Positions 1 to 4,525 of a stretch of DNA of 5,640 bases are shown here, piece by piece. A program made the translations under genes and the position numbers. Position 1 is the first letter of the stretch. Each line of letters starts with the position of its first letter. This DNA comes from Chitinophagaceae bacterium. Its GTDB lineage: Bacteria; Bacteroidota; Bacteroidia; Chitinophagales; Chitinophagaceae. The notes beneath the pieces are model-generated. The model did not search any database, was not told the origin of the DNA, and saw nothing but the letters and a program-made list of their open reading frames with translations. The stretch spans positions 1 to 5,640 of the forward strand of contig CANFLJ010000141.1 of NCBI GenBank assembly GCA_947447815.1. Reading direction: 5' to 3'.

Positions 1-126
1 ATTCAAAATAGCGATAAAGCTATCTTTAATTATCTTGACATTCAAAACAATCAGAACACGAATACCGAGATTAATATTCGCAACACTTTTGCTTCTTTAA
101 CTTCCAGCAAAAAAACTTTTCTTTAA
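1..126 (+). CDS. C-terminal end of an unrecognised protein (partial)
   Basis: Frame 1 is open from the window edge to a TAA at 124-126 and gives 41 residues ending in SSKKTFL. The stretch is rich in Asn, Thr, Ile and Lys and matches no family I recognise. It ends 12 bases before the start of the ATP-grasp gene on the same strand, with no terminator or clear promoter between, so it is probably the preceding gene of the same operon. The reading frame being real is an inference from this spacing and from the lack of stops; the tail is too short to identify. Confidence 0.5.
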   Translation: MQNSDKAIFNYLDIQNNQNTNTEINIRNTFASLTSSKKTFL

Positions 127-138
127 TATCGTTTATCT

Positions 139-1200
139 ATGGCTGTTTCTCCTATCTATTACTCATTAAGAAGATGGTATATAAAAACTTTTCATTGGGA
201 GTACTGGCCTATGTGGGCCGTGTATTTACCGGTGAGCTTTTATTACATTTACCTGGCAATGAAGGCTAGATCTTTATTCTTCTTTTCAGCGGCCAATCCC
301 AGCATTGAAACGGGAGGTGCTTTCTTTGAAAGTAAATGGAATATTTTCCAGTTAATTCCAACTGCTTATTACCCTAAAACTATCTATGTAGCAGAAAATG
401 AAACTATAGATAAAATTCAATTGGCCTTAGATGCTGCTATTATTAATTATCCTGTAATAGCAAAGCCCGATAGAGGAGAGCGTGGATGGCTGGTTCAAAA
501 GATAAACAACATTCAGGAGCTGTCAAATTATCTTGCTACAGTAAACATTCCTTTCCTGATTCAGGAGTATGTAGCTTATCCAATGGAGTTTAGTGTATTT
601 TATTACAGACATCCATCCTGTAATAATGGTAGTATAACCTCAGTAACCTTCAAGAAATTATTAACTGTGACAGGGGATGGATATAAAAGTATTGAAGAAT
701 TGATCTTAAAAGATGATCGTTCTTTTTTACAATATAACCGATTAAAGGAACTTAATAAAACAGACTTTAATAAAGTATTGCCAAAGGGCGAAGTACAGGT
801 AATAGTTCCTTATGGCAACCATGTACTGGGTGCAGAATTTCTGGATTATAATTTTATGATAGATGAACAAATGAATATTTCTTTTGATTCTATCAGCAAA
901 CAGATAGATGGGTTTTATTTTGGCAGATTCGATTTGCGCTGTACCAGTATGGAAGATTTAAAACAAGGTAAGAATATAGCCATTGTAGAACTGAATGGTG
1001 TAGGCGCAGAACCTGCACATATCTATCAACCGGGATACTCCTTTTTTAAAGCTCAGAAAGTGTTAGCCCAACATTATAAAATGATCTTTGAGGCTGCCAG
1101 ATATAATAAAGAATTAGGAATTAACTTCATGACACATGCCGAATTTAAGCATTGGAGGAAACTGGAAAAAGAGCACAGACTAAAAGCAACCAGACAATGA
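139..1200 (+). CDS. ATP-grasp domain protein with N-terminal membrane helix
   Basis: A 353-residue protein of the ATP-grasp superfamily, enzymes that join a carboxylate to an amine or similar nucleophile through an acyl-phosphate using ATP. Visible motifs in order: a hydrophobic segment at about 24-41 that could anchor it in the inner membrane; VIAKPDRGERG (107-117), the ATP-binding lysine K109 and a glycine loop; LIQEYV (140-145), the hinge that holds adenine; FGRFDLR (261-267); and VELNGVGAEP (283-292), whose E284 and N286 fit the usual metal-binding Glu/Asn pair. Relatives in Bacteroidota are often loosely named D-alanine-D-alanine ligase, but the membrane helix and the divergent ends make a cell-wall Ddl role unlikely. 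The substrate is unknown. The gene overlaps the next one by ATGA, so the two are probably translated together. The fold is secure; the reaction is not. Confidence 0.85.
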   Translation: MAVSPIYYSLRRWYIKTFHWEYWPMWAVYLPVSFYYIYLAMKARSLFFFSAANPSIETGGAFFESKWNIFQLIPTAYYPKTIYVAENETIDKIQLALDAAIINYPVIAKPDRGERGWLVQKINNIQELSNYLATVNIPFLIQEYVAYPMEFSVFYYRHPSCNNGSITSVTFKKLLTVTGDGYKSIEELILKDDRSFLQYNRLKELNKTDFNKVLPKGEVQVIVPYGNHVLGAEFLDYNFMIDEQMNISFDSISKQIDGFYFGRFDLRCTSMEDLKQGKNIAIVELNGVGAEPAHIYQPGYSFFKAQKVLAQHYKMIFEAARYNKELGINFMTHAEFKHWRKLEKEHRLKATRQ

Positions 1201-1778
1201 GTTATATAGGCATCTTAATTGGCTTTTACGGGTATCTTTTCCCGGGCAATATCAACCTGATGGTGGTAAATCTATTCCATTTAAAAAGGTATCGCTATCT
1301 ATCTTTTGTACTCATATTAATACTGGTATCTGAATCATTATACAGTATAGCTACTTTATTGTTTTTAAAAACAATTCTTCATAATCAACTCATCTATAAA
1401 GGGGTAGAAATCTTCTCTCTTTTATTGTTATCTGTTCTGGGTATATGGATGATAGCAGATAGAAAGAAAGACATTAATACAGCAGAAGTAAATACCAATA
1501 AACGAGGACTGTTGGCCATCATCATTCATCCTCAACAAATACCTTTCTGGATGGCCGTTGCTGCTTTATGTAAGGAGGTAGTTTATAAAAACATTTATTG
1601 GTTTATATGGTACAATGCAATAGGTGTTCTTTTAGTAATGATAGCTTATATGACACTCGGTAAGTTGCTGATTGCATATTTTAAATTGAATCTGAATAAA
1701 ATCAATAAAATAGTTGGAATTGCCTATATCTGCATAGCCATTTATACAATAACTAATATTGTGATACATATTAATTGA
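1197..1778 (+). CDS. Divergent LysE/RhtB-type membrane transporter
   Basis: A 193-residue very hydrophobic protein with about six membrane helices (roughly 3-25, 34-56, 69-87, 103-124, 132-155, 172-191), the size and topology of LysE-type exporters of amino acids and related small molecules. Helix 1 has GYLFPGNINL (12-21) where the family usually has a PGP motif, and HPQQIPFW (111-118) sits where LysE/RhtB proteins carry the NPK-type motif before helix 4. Both are altered, so this is a distant member. The start at 1197 is preferred over an in-frame ATG at 1152, because it gives the classic ATGA overlap with the ATP-grasp stop and begins directly at the first membrane helix. Export of a product made by the ATP-grasp enzyme is inferred from the coupling alone. 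The cargo is unknown. Confidence 0.75.
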   Translation: MSYIGILIGFYGYLFPGNINLMVVNLFHLKRYRYLSFVLILILVSESLYSIATLLFLKTILHNQLIYKGVEIFSLLLLSVLGIWMIADRKKDINTAEVNTNKRGLLAIIIHPQQIPFWMAVAALCKEVVYKNIYWFIWYNAIGVLLVMIAYMTLGKLLIAYFKLNLNKINKIVGIAYICIAIYTITNIVIHIN

Positions 1779-1792
1779 TGAAACTTTACCAA

Positions 1793-1960
1793 TCAAACCA
1801 TAGCATTCTGAAATGCAAGGTAATTGTCCAATGCATTATCCGACAATGCCATTACTGCATACAGATTAGGAACCATACCTAAACCCTTTTGTAGTGTATC
1901 AAAAATTTCTTGATTGTTTGCAGATACGTCTCCTCTGCCTGGAACTGAAAATGTACTCAT
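1793..1960 (-). pseudogene. Truncated CMD/AhpD-like gene remnant (N-terminal part only)
   Basis: Reading from an ATG at 1960, 55 residues match the first part of the intact CMD protein at 3802-4350, with about 35 of 54 aligned positions identical by eye, including IFDTLQKGLG and VPNLYA. A TGA at 1793-1795 then stops it. The catalytic Glu, CxxC and His of the family are all missing, so it cannot be an active alkylhydroperoxidase. Just past the stop, TTTGATTGGTAAAG (1797-1784) resembles TTTGAAAGGTAAAG of the intact gene, in a frame shifted by an apparent 4-base deletion. This suggests a frameshift plus a deletion reaching the LysE-like gene, whose stop is at 1776-1778. The upstream in-frame extension to 2041 runs through the promoter and is not coding. 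The promoter is intact, so a 55-residue peptide could still be made. Confidence 0.85.
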
Positions 1961-1980
1961 TGTAATTATATTTATTTTGT

Positions 1981-1996
1981 TTGTCGTTATTGACAA
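1981..1996. promoter_or_regulatory. TTGTC-N6-GACAA palindrome at the remnant's start site
   Basis: On the minus strand TTGTCAATAACGACAA is a perfect 5-6-5 inverted repeat lying two bases after the CACTTTTG box, so it covers or follows the expected transcription start. The SDR and intact CMD promoters have similar, slightly degenerate copies in the same place. A regulator bound here would be expected to block transcription. The protein that binds it is not known. Confidence 0.5.
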
Positions 1997-1998
1997 TG

Positions 1999-2031
1999 CA
2001 AAAGTGGCGTGATATGCACCCACAGAAAATG
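1999..2031 (-). promoter_or_regulatory. Promoter core of the CMD remnant
   Basis: On the minus strand, CATTTTC (2031-2025) lies 25 bp, start to start, before CACTTTTG (2006-1999). The second block fits the Bacteroidota -7 box TAnnTTTG with T changed to C, and the first occupies the -33 position. The same two blocks at the same distance precede the SDR and the intact CMD gene. The distance from the box to the ATG is 46 bp. Transcription should start a few bases after the box; that position is inferred. Confidence 0.65.
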
Positions 2032-2058
2032 GACAATACACGCAATCTGATGGACAAT
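2029..2058. repeat. Direct repeat ATGGACAAT, two copies 21 bp apart
   Basis: ATGGACAAT occurs at 2029-2037 and again at 2050-2058, exactly 21 bp apart, or two helical turns. In promoter orientation it reads ATTGTCCAT. The first copy overlaps the -33 block of the CMD remnant's promoter and the second lies just upstream. This layout suits a regulator reading tandem sites on one face of the helix, as AraC-type activators do. It is absent from the SDR and intact CMD promoters. Confidence 0.4.
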
Positions 2059-2133
2059 TTTCCCTACCTATAAAAAATGTTTAAGTGTATACTTATTATG
2101 CATCGATTAATTAATAGAATTGGTTATTTAGAA

Positions 2134-2187
2134 TTATTTCAATAAAGAAAGGATGCAATTTCTTGCACCCTTTCTTTATTGAAATAA
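2134..2187 (-). terminator. Long hairpin terminator after the SDR gene
   Basis: Two 25-base arms (2134-2158 and 2163-2187) pair at 24 of 25 positions around a TTTC loop; the one mismatch is A2153 against C2168. The GC-richer core (TGCAA/TTGCA next to CC/GG) is flanked by A-rich and T-rich arms, so either strand gives a stem followed by a T-rich stretch. It begins 13 bases after the SDR stop. It can end SDR transcription leftward and could also stop rightward readthrough from the LysE-like gene, which has no closer terminator. Confidence 0.8.
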
Positions 2188-2199
2188 AAAGTTAGTACC

Positions 2200-2949
2200 T
2201 TACAACTGCCCCATACCACCATCTAATACAATCTCTCCACCTACCATATAAGAAGATTCATCGCTGGCTAAGAATAAGAAACCATTGGCCATTTCATCTA
2301 CGGTACCTAAACGCTTTAATGGAACTCCACTTGCCATATATTCTTTCATACCATTTACATTTTCCTGTGGCATACCCAATCTATCAAAAATGGGTGTTTC
2401 AATAGGGCCTGGAGAAAGAATGTTAACCCTGATTTTACGGTCTAATAAATCAGCAGAAAAACCTCTGGCTAAAGAACGTACAGCAGCTTTAGTAGAAGCA
2501 TAAGCCGAAGCAGTTGCCATACCGGTTACATTTACTACCGAAGAAGTAATAACTACCGATGCGCCATCATTTAAAAAAGGTAAAGCCTTCTGAACCGAGA
2601 AGAAAGCACCCTTGTAATTGATGTCCACTATTTCATCGAATAATTCTTCGGTAAAATCTGCTAAAGGCAATCCTTTAAACACTCCTGCATTTACTATTAA
2701 TACATCAAACTTACCAAACTTGTCGAAAGCTTGCTGGTAGGCTGCATCAATACTTTTAAGATCCAATACATCAGCTTTAATAGCAATAGCATCATGACCT
2801 ATTGCCGTAGCGGCTGTAGCTAAGGTAGATTCATTGCGACCTGTTACGGCTACTTTAGCGCCTTCTGTTGCAAACAATTTAGCGGTAGCTAAACCCATTC
2901 CGCTGTTACCACCGGTAATTACAGCAACTTTTCCTGATAATCTGTTCAT
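2200..2949 (-). CDS. Short-chain dehydrogenase/reductase (SDR), probably NADP(H)-dependent
   Basis: A 249-residue classical SDR, a cytoplasmic oxidoreductase that moves hydride between NAD(P)H and a carbonyl or alcohol. Motifs in order: the cofactor loop TGGNSGMG (12-19); R38 after the second strand in VTGRN, which favours NADP(H); D60 in the KADV segment; VNAG (86-89) in place of the usual NNAG; and the active-site tetrad N111, S137, Y150 and K154, with Ser 13 residues before Tyr as expected. SPGPIETPIF (179-188) is the usual post-catalytic PG segment, and the VLDGG ending is typical. All catalytic residues are present. The substrate cannot be read from sequence, and gene names such as fabG are not justified. 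It has its own promoter, nearly the same as that of the intact CMD gene, and ends at a long hairpin. The context suggests a role in detoxification or redox stress. Confidence 0.93.
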   Translation of the reverse strand: MNRLSGKVAVITGGNSGMGLATAKLFATEGAKVAVTGRNESTLATAATAIGHDAIAIKADVLDLKSIDAAYQQAFDKFGKFDVLIVNAGVFKGLPLADFTEELFDEIVDINYKGAFFSVQKALPFLNDGASVVITSSVVNVTGMATASAYASTKAAVRSLARGFSADLLDRKIRVNILSPGPIETPIFDRLGMPQENVNGMKEYMASGVPLKRLGTVDEMANGFLFLASDESSYMVGGEIVLDGGMGQL

Positions 2950-2969
2950 TTTTTATTGTTTTAATTATT

Positions 2970-2985
2970 ATGTCTAAATTGACAA
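2970..2985. promoter_or_regulatory. TGTC-N6-GACA palindrome at the SDR start site
   Basis: On the minus strand TTGTCAATTTAGACAT follows the CACTTTTG box by two bases, with TGTC and GACA arms around six bases. Position and sequence match the elements of the other two promoters, giving the shared block GCATYGTCAATnnnGACA. It is a candidate operator or early-transcript element; the binding factor is unknown. Confidence 0.5.
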
Positions 2986-2987
2986 TG

Positions 2988-3022
2988 CAAAAGTGACAGA
3001 AATGGCTACCCGGGAAAATGAA
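2988..3022 (-). promoter_or_regulatory. Promoter core of the SDR gene
   Basis: On the minus strand TTCATTTTCCCGGG (3022-3009) is followed by CACTTTTG (2995-2988), 27 bp start to start. The intact CMD promoter has TTCATTTTCCAGGG at the same distance, 13 of 14 bases alike. CACTTTTG fits the Bacteroidota -7 box with one substitution, which may make the promoter weak and dependent on an activator (inference). The box lies 46 bp before the ATG at 2949. Confidence 0.7.
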
Positions 3023-3040
3023 GTAGATTAATAAATATTC

Positions 3041-3055
3041 TTGAACTAGATTAAC
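3041..3055. promoter_or_regulatory. FNR-like box upstream of the SDR promoter
   Basis: TTGAACTAGATTAAC differs by one base in 15 from the site at 3696-3710. It fits the FNR-type consensus TTGAT-N4-ATCAA at 8 of 10 arm positions. Its CTAG centre lies 52.5 bp upstream of the SDR CACTTTTG box, exactly the distance seen at the intact CMD gene and in the range where upstream activators of this family act. It overlaps the stop codon of the regulator gene. Confidence 0.55.
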
Positions 3056-3641
3056 TTTTTTTACCTGCTTTTTTGTTTCTTATTTTAGATAAGAATTCGG
3101 TAGTCATACCTAGAAAAGATGCGAGGGCATATTGCGGTACTCTCTGGGCTATTGGAGCATATTTTTCCATAAAATGTTCATAGCGTTCTTCGGCAGAATG
3201 CGTAAGGTTGGTGATTATTCTACGTTGCATAAATGCAGTAGACCGCTCGGCAATCATTCTAAAAAATGTTTCGTATTTATAGTTGGATGCCTTTAGTAGT
3301 TTTTCATTTTCGTAGGTAATCTGCAATACAGTAGAATCTTCGAGTGCTATTACAAACATGGTAGCAGGTTGCTGAAATATATAACTATTATAATCAGTAA
3401 TCCACCAATCTTCAATAGCTAGTGTTATAGTATAATCTTCGCCTTCATCGCCTACTACATAAGAACGGAAGGTACCCTGTATTACAAAATTGCGATGCTT
3501 GGCTACAAAATCGGGCTGCACTATTATTTGTCTTTTCTTTATTTTTTTTACCTCGAACTTACTGGTAAAAAATTCACTTTCCTCTTCTGTCAGCGTTACA
3601 AATTTATTAATGTATTCTTTTAGTCTTAAATGAGTATCCAT
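3051..3641 (-). CDS. Crp/Fnr-family transcriptional regulator
   Basis: A 196-residue protein with an N-terminal cyclic-nucleotide-binding-type beta-barrel (about 25-115), a dimerisation helix (about 118-148) and a short C-terminal helix-turn-helix (about 168-191, VPQYALASFLGMTTEFLSKI), the usual size for Bacteroidota members. It has no cysteine, so it cannot hold an FNR-type iron-sulfur cluster, and no recognisable cAMP pocket motif; its signal is unknown. The recognition helix has E182, S185 and K186 where FNR has the Glu, Ser and Arg that read TTGAT half-sites. The gene lies between the SDR and the intact CMD gene, and FNR-like boxes flank it on both sides, so these two genes are its most likely targets (inference). 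No terminator separates it from the SDR promoter, so readthrough into the SDR is possible. Confidence 0.9.
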   Translation of the reverse strand: MDTHLRLKEYINKFVTLTEEESEFFTSKFEVKKIKKRQIIVQPDFVAKHRNFVIQGTFRSYVVGDEGEDYTITLAIEDWWITDYNSYIFQQPATMFVIALEDSTVLQITYENEKLLKASNYKYETFFRMIAERSTAFMQRRIITNLTHSAEERYEHFMEKYAPIAQRVPQYALASFLGMTTEFLSKIRNKKAGKKS

Positions 3642-3659
3642 TATTTATCTAATCAATTA

Positions 3660-3691
3660 CAAATATATACTTGTATTAGATTAGTGTTCAA
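3660..3691 (-). promoter_or_regulatory. Promoter of the Crp/Fnr-family regulator gene
   Basis: On the minus strand TATATTTG (3667-3660) is a full match to TAnnTTTG, 18 bases before the ATG at 3641. A TTG at 3691-3689 is a weak -33 candidate, 21 bases upstream of the -7 box. The FNR-like box at 3696-3710 lies just upstream, which would allow self-regulation. Confidence 0.55.
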
Positions 3692-3694
3692 TAA

Positions 3695-3710
3695 GTTGAT
3701 CTAGATTAAC
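3695..3710. promoter_or_regulatory. FNR-like palindrome between regulator and intact CMD gene
   Basis: GTTGATCTAGATTAAC is an inverted repeat with 7 of 8 arm pairs matching, and it fits TTGAT-N4-ATCAA at 9 of 10 arm positions. Its centre is 52.5 bp upstream of the CMD CACTTTTG box and about 35 bp upstream of the regulator's own -7 box, so it could serve both divergent genes. A near copy lies at 3041-3055. Confidence 0.6.
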
Positions 3711-3727
3711 CTTATTTCCTAAGCTAG

Positions 3728-3762
3728 TTCATTTTCCAGGGCAATAGTAGGTTGCACTTTTG
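3728..3762 (+). promoter_or_regulatory. Promoter core of the intact CMD gene
   Basis: TTCATTTTCCAGGG (3728-3741) and CACTTTTG (3755-3762) repeat the SDR promoter blocks at identical spacing. The box is 47 bp before the ATG at 3802, almost the same leader length as for the SDR and the CMD remnant. CACTTTTG again has C for the first T of the Bacteroidota -7 box. Confidence 0.7.
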
Positions 3763-3764
3763 CA

Positions 3765-3780
3765 TCGTCAATAATGACAA
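3765..3780. promoter_or_regulatory. GTCA-N4-TGAC palindrome at the CMD start site
   Basis: TCGTCAATAATGACAA begins two bases after the CACTTTTG box. Its GTCA and TGAC arms pair perfectly around four bases, and the outer bases are partly paired. It is the third copy of the element found at the SDR and remnant promoters, at or just after the expected transcription start. Confidence 0.5.
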
Positions 3781-3801
3781 CAAATAATAAATTTAAAAAA
3801 C

Positions 3802-4350
3802 ATGTCAACAACAACAGCTGTAACATTTAACGTTCCTACAAGAGCAGAAGTTTCCGAAAACAATCAAGGCATTTTCGATACCCTTCAGAAAGGGTTAGGA
3901 TTTGTACCCAATTTGTATGCCTATTTTGCAAAGAACGATACAGCATTAGGCGATTATCTTGCTTTACAAAATCGTAAAAGCACTTTGAAAGGTAAAGAAA
4001 GAGAAGTAGTAAACCTGGTAACGAGCCAGATAAATGGTTGCCGTTATTGTCAGTCGGCACACACCGTACTGGGAAAAATGAATGGCTTTACCGATGAGCA
4101 GGTTTTAGAAATTCGTAAGGGCACTGCTAACTTTGATGCTAAGCTGGATGCTTTAACCCGATTTACTGCATCAGTAGTAGAACATAGAGGTAGAGCAACT
4201 GCAGAAAGTAAAGCTGCATTTTTTAATGCAGGTTATAATGAAGCAAACATGATAGATGTAGTAATAGTGGTAGGTGATAAAATTATTAGCAATTATTTAC
4301 ACAATCTTACCGAGTTTGAAATAGATTTTCCAATTGCAGAAAAAATCTAA
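3802..4350 (+). CDS. CMD/AhpD-like alkylhydroperoxidase-family protein
   Basis: A 182-residue member of the carboxymuconolactone decarboxylase (CMD) superfamily with the AhpD-type active site. E68, C80, C83 and H87 keep the E-x11-C-x2-C-x3-H spacing of AhpD, in which the two cysteines reduce peroxides through a thiol-disulfide cycle and Glu and His assist. Tyr82 replaces the His found between the cysteines in AhpD. NGCRYCQSAHTVLG (78-91) is the core motif, and the alpha-helical repeat continues to about 170. A true decarboxylase role is unlikely given the CxxC; small-molecule or peroxide detoxification fits better. It is cytoplasmic, with no signal peptide. The start at 3802 is supported by the promoter spacing shared with the SDR gene. 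It is divergent from the regulator, and its truncated paralogue lies at 1793-1960. No dedicated AhpC partner is in the window. Confidence 0.9.
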   Translation: MSTTTAVTFNVPTRAEVSENNQGIFDTLQKGLGFVPNLYAYFAKNDTALGDYLALQNRKSTLKGKEREVVNLVTSQINGCRYCQSAHTVLGKMNGFTDEQVLEIRKGTANFDAKLDALTRFTASVVEHRGRATAESKAAFFNAGYNEANMIDVVIVVGDKIISNYLHNLTEFEIDFPIAEKI

Positions 4351-4391
4351 AGCAGGAATTTACCAGAAATGGTTTTAGTTTTCTGCTAAAA

Positions 4392-4426
4392 GGAAGTACA
4401 GATAATATCGTGCTTCCTTTTTTTTT
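4392..4426 (+). terminator. Intrinsic terminator after the CMD gene
   Basis: GGAAGTAC (4392-4399) pairs with GTGCTTCC (4410-4417) over eight bases, one a G-T wobble, around a ten-base loop. Nine T residues follow at 4418-4426, and four A residues before the stem can extend it. It lies 41 bases after the CMD stop and separates the redox module from the two-component genes. Confidence 0.9.
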
Positions 4427-4512
4427 ATAAACTAGTCTACCTACTTTCATCACCATTAATCTGCGTTCCTGTAAAATTAGATCACATACATTCCTTTAAT
4501 TAAAACAAATTA

Positions 4513-4520
4513 TTATTTTG
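4513..4520 (+). promoter_or_regulatory. Candidate -7 box of the histidine kinase gene
   Basis: TTATTTTG followed by CA resembles TAnnTTTG with one mismatch and ends only five bases before the ATG at 4526. If used, the transcript would have almost no leader. No convincing -33 block was seen, and the rest of 4427-4525 shows nothing else recognisable. Confidence 0.4.
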
Positions 4521-4525
4521 CAACA

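Noticed and set aside
1152..1196. Longer start for the LysE-like protein at 1152
   Set aside because: It would add 15 charged residues lying wholly inside the ATP-grasp gene. The ATG at 1197 gives an ATGA overlap and starts at the first membrane helix.
139..1200. D-alanine-D-alanine ligase (ddl)
   Set aside because: Only the ATP-grasp core motifs are shared; the N-terminal membrane helix and coupling to a transporter do not fit Ddl.
1961..2041. N-terminal extension of the CMD remnant to 2041
   Set aside because: These codons run through the promoter boxes and palindrome. Alignment with the intact CMD protein begins at the ATG at 1960.
2083..2096. TAAGTGTATACTTA as an operator palindrome
   Set aside because: The arms are short, its centre is imperfect and it is not near a promoter box; chance is likely in AT-rich DNA.
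2134..2187. Long inverted repeat as a miniature transposable element
   Set aside because: The arms meet at a four-base loop with no internal sequence, no target duplication was seen, and it lies where the SDR terminator is expected.
3051..3641. Oxygen-sensing FNR or cAMP-binding CRP
   Set aside because: The protein has no cysteine for an iron-sulfur cluster and no visible cAMP pocket signature; only family membership is supported.
3836..4060. Minus-strand open frame inside the CMD gene (also 2285-2503 + within SDR, 4600-4788 - and 5170-5385 - within the kinase)
   Set aside because: All lie fully opposite well-supported genes and give low-complexity, unrecognisable proteins; they are shadows of the real coding strand.
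4351..4387. Hairpin AGCAG/CTGCT right after the CMD stop as a terminator
   Set aside because: The stem is short, the loop is long and no T run follows; the hairpin at 4392-4426 is the clear terminator.
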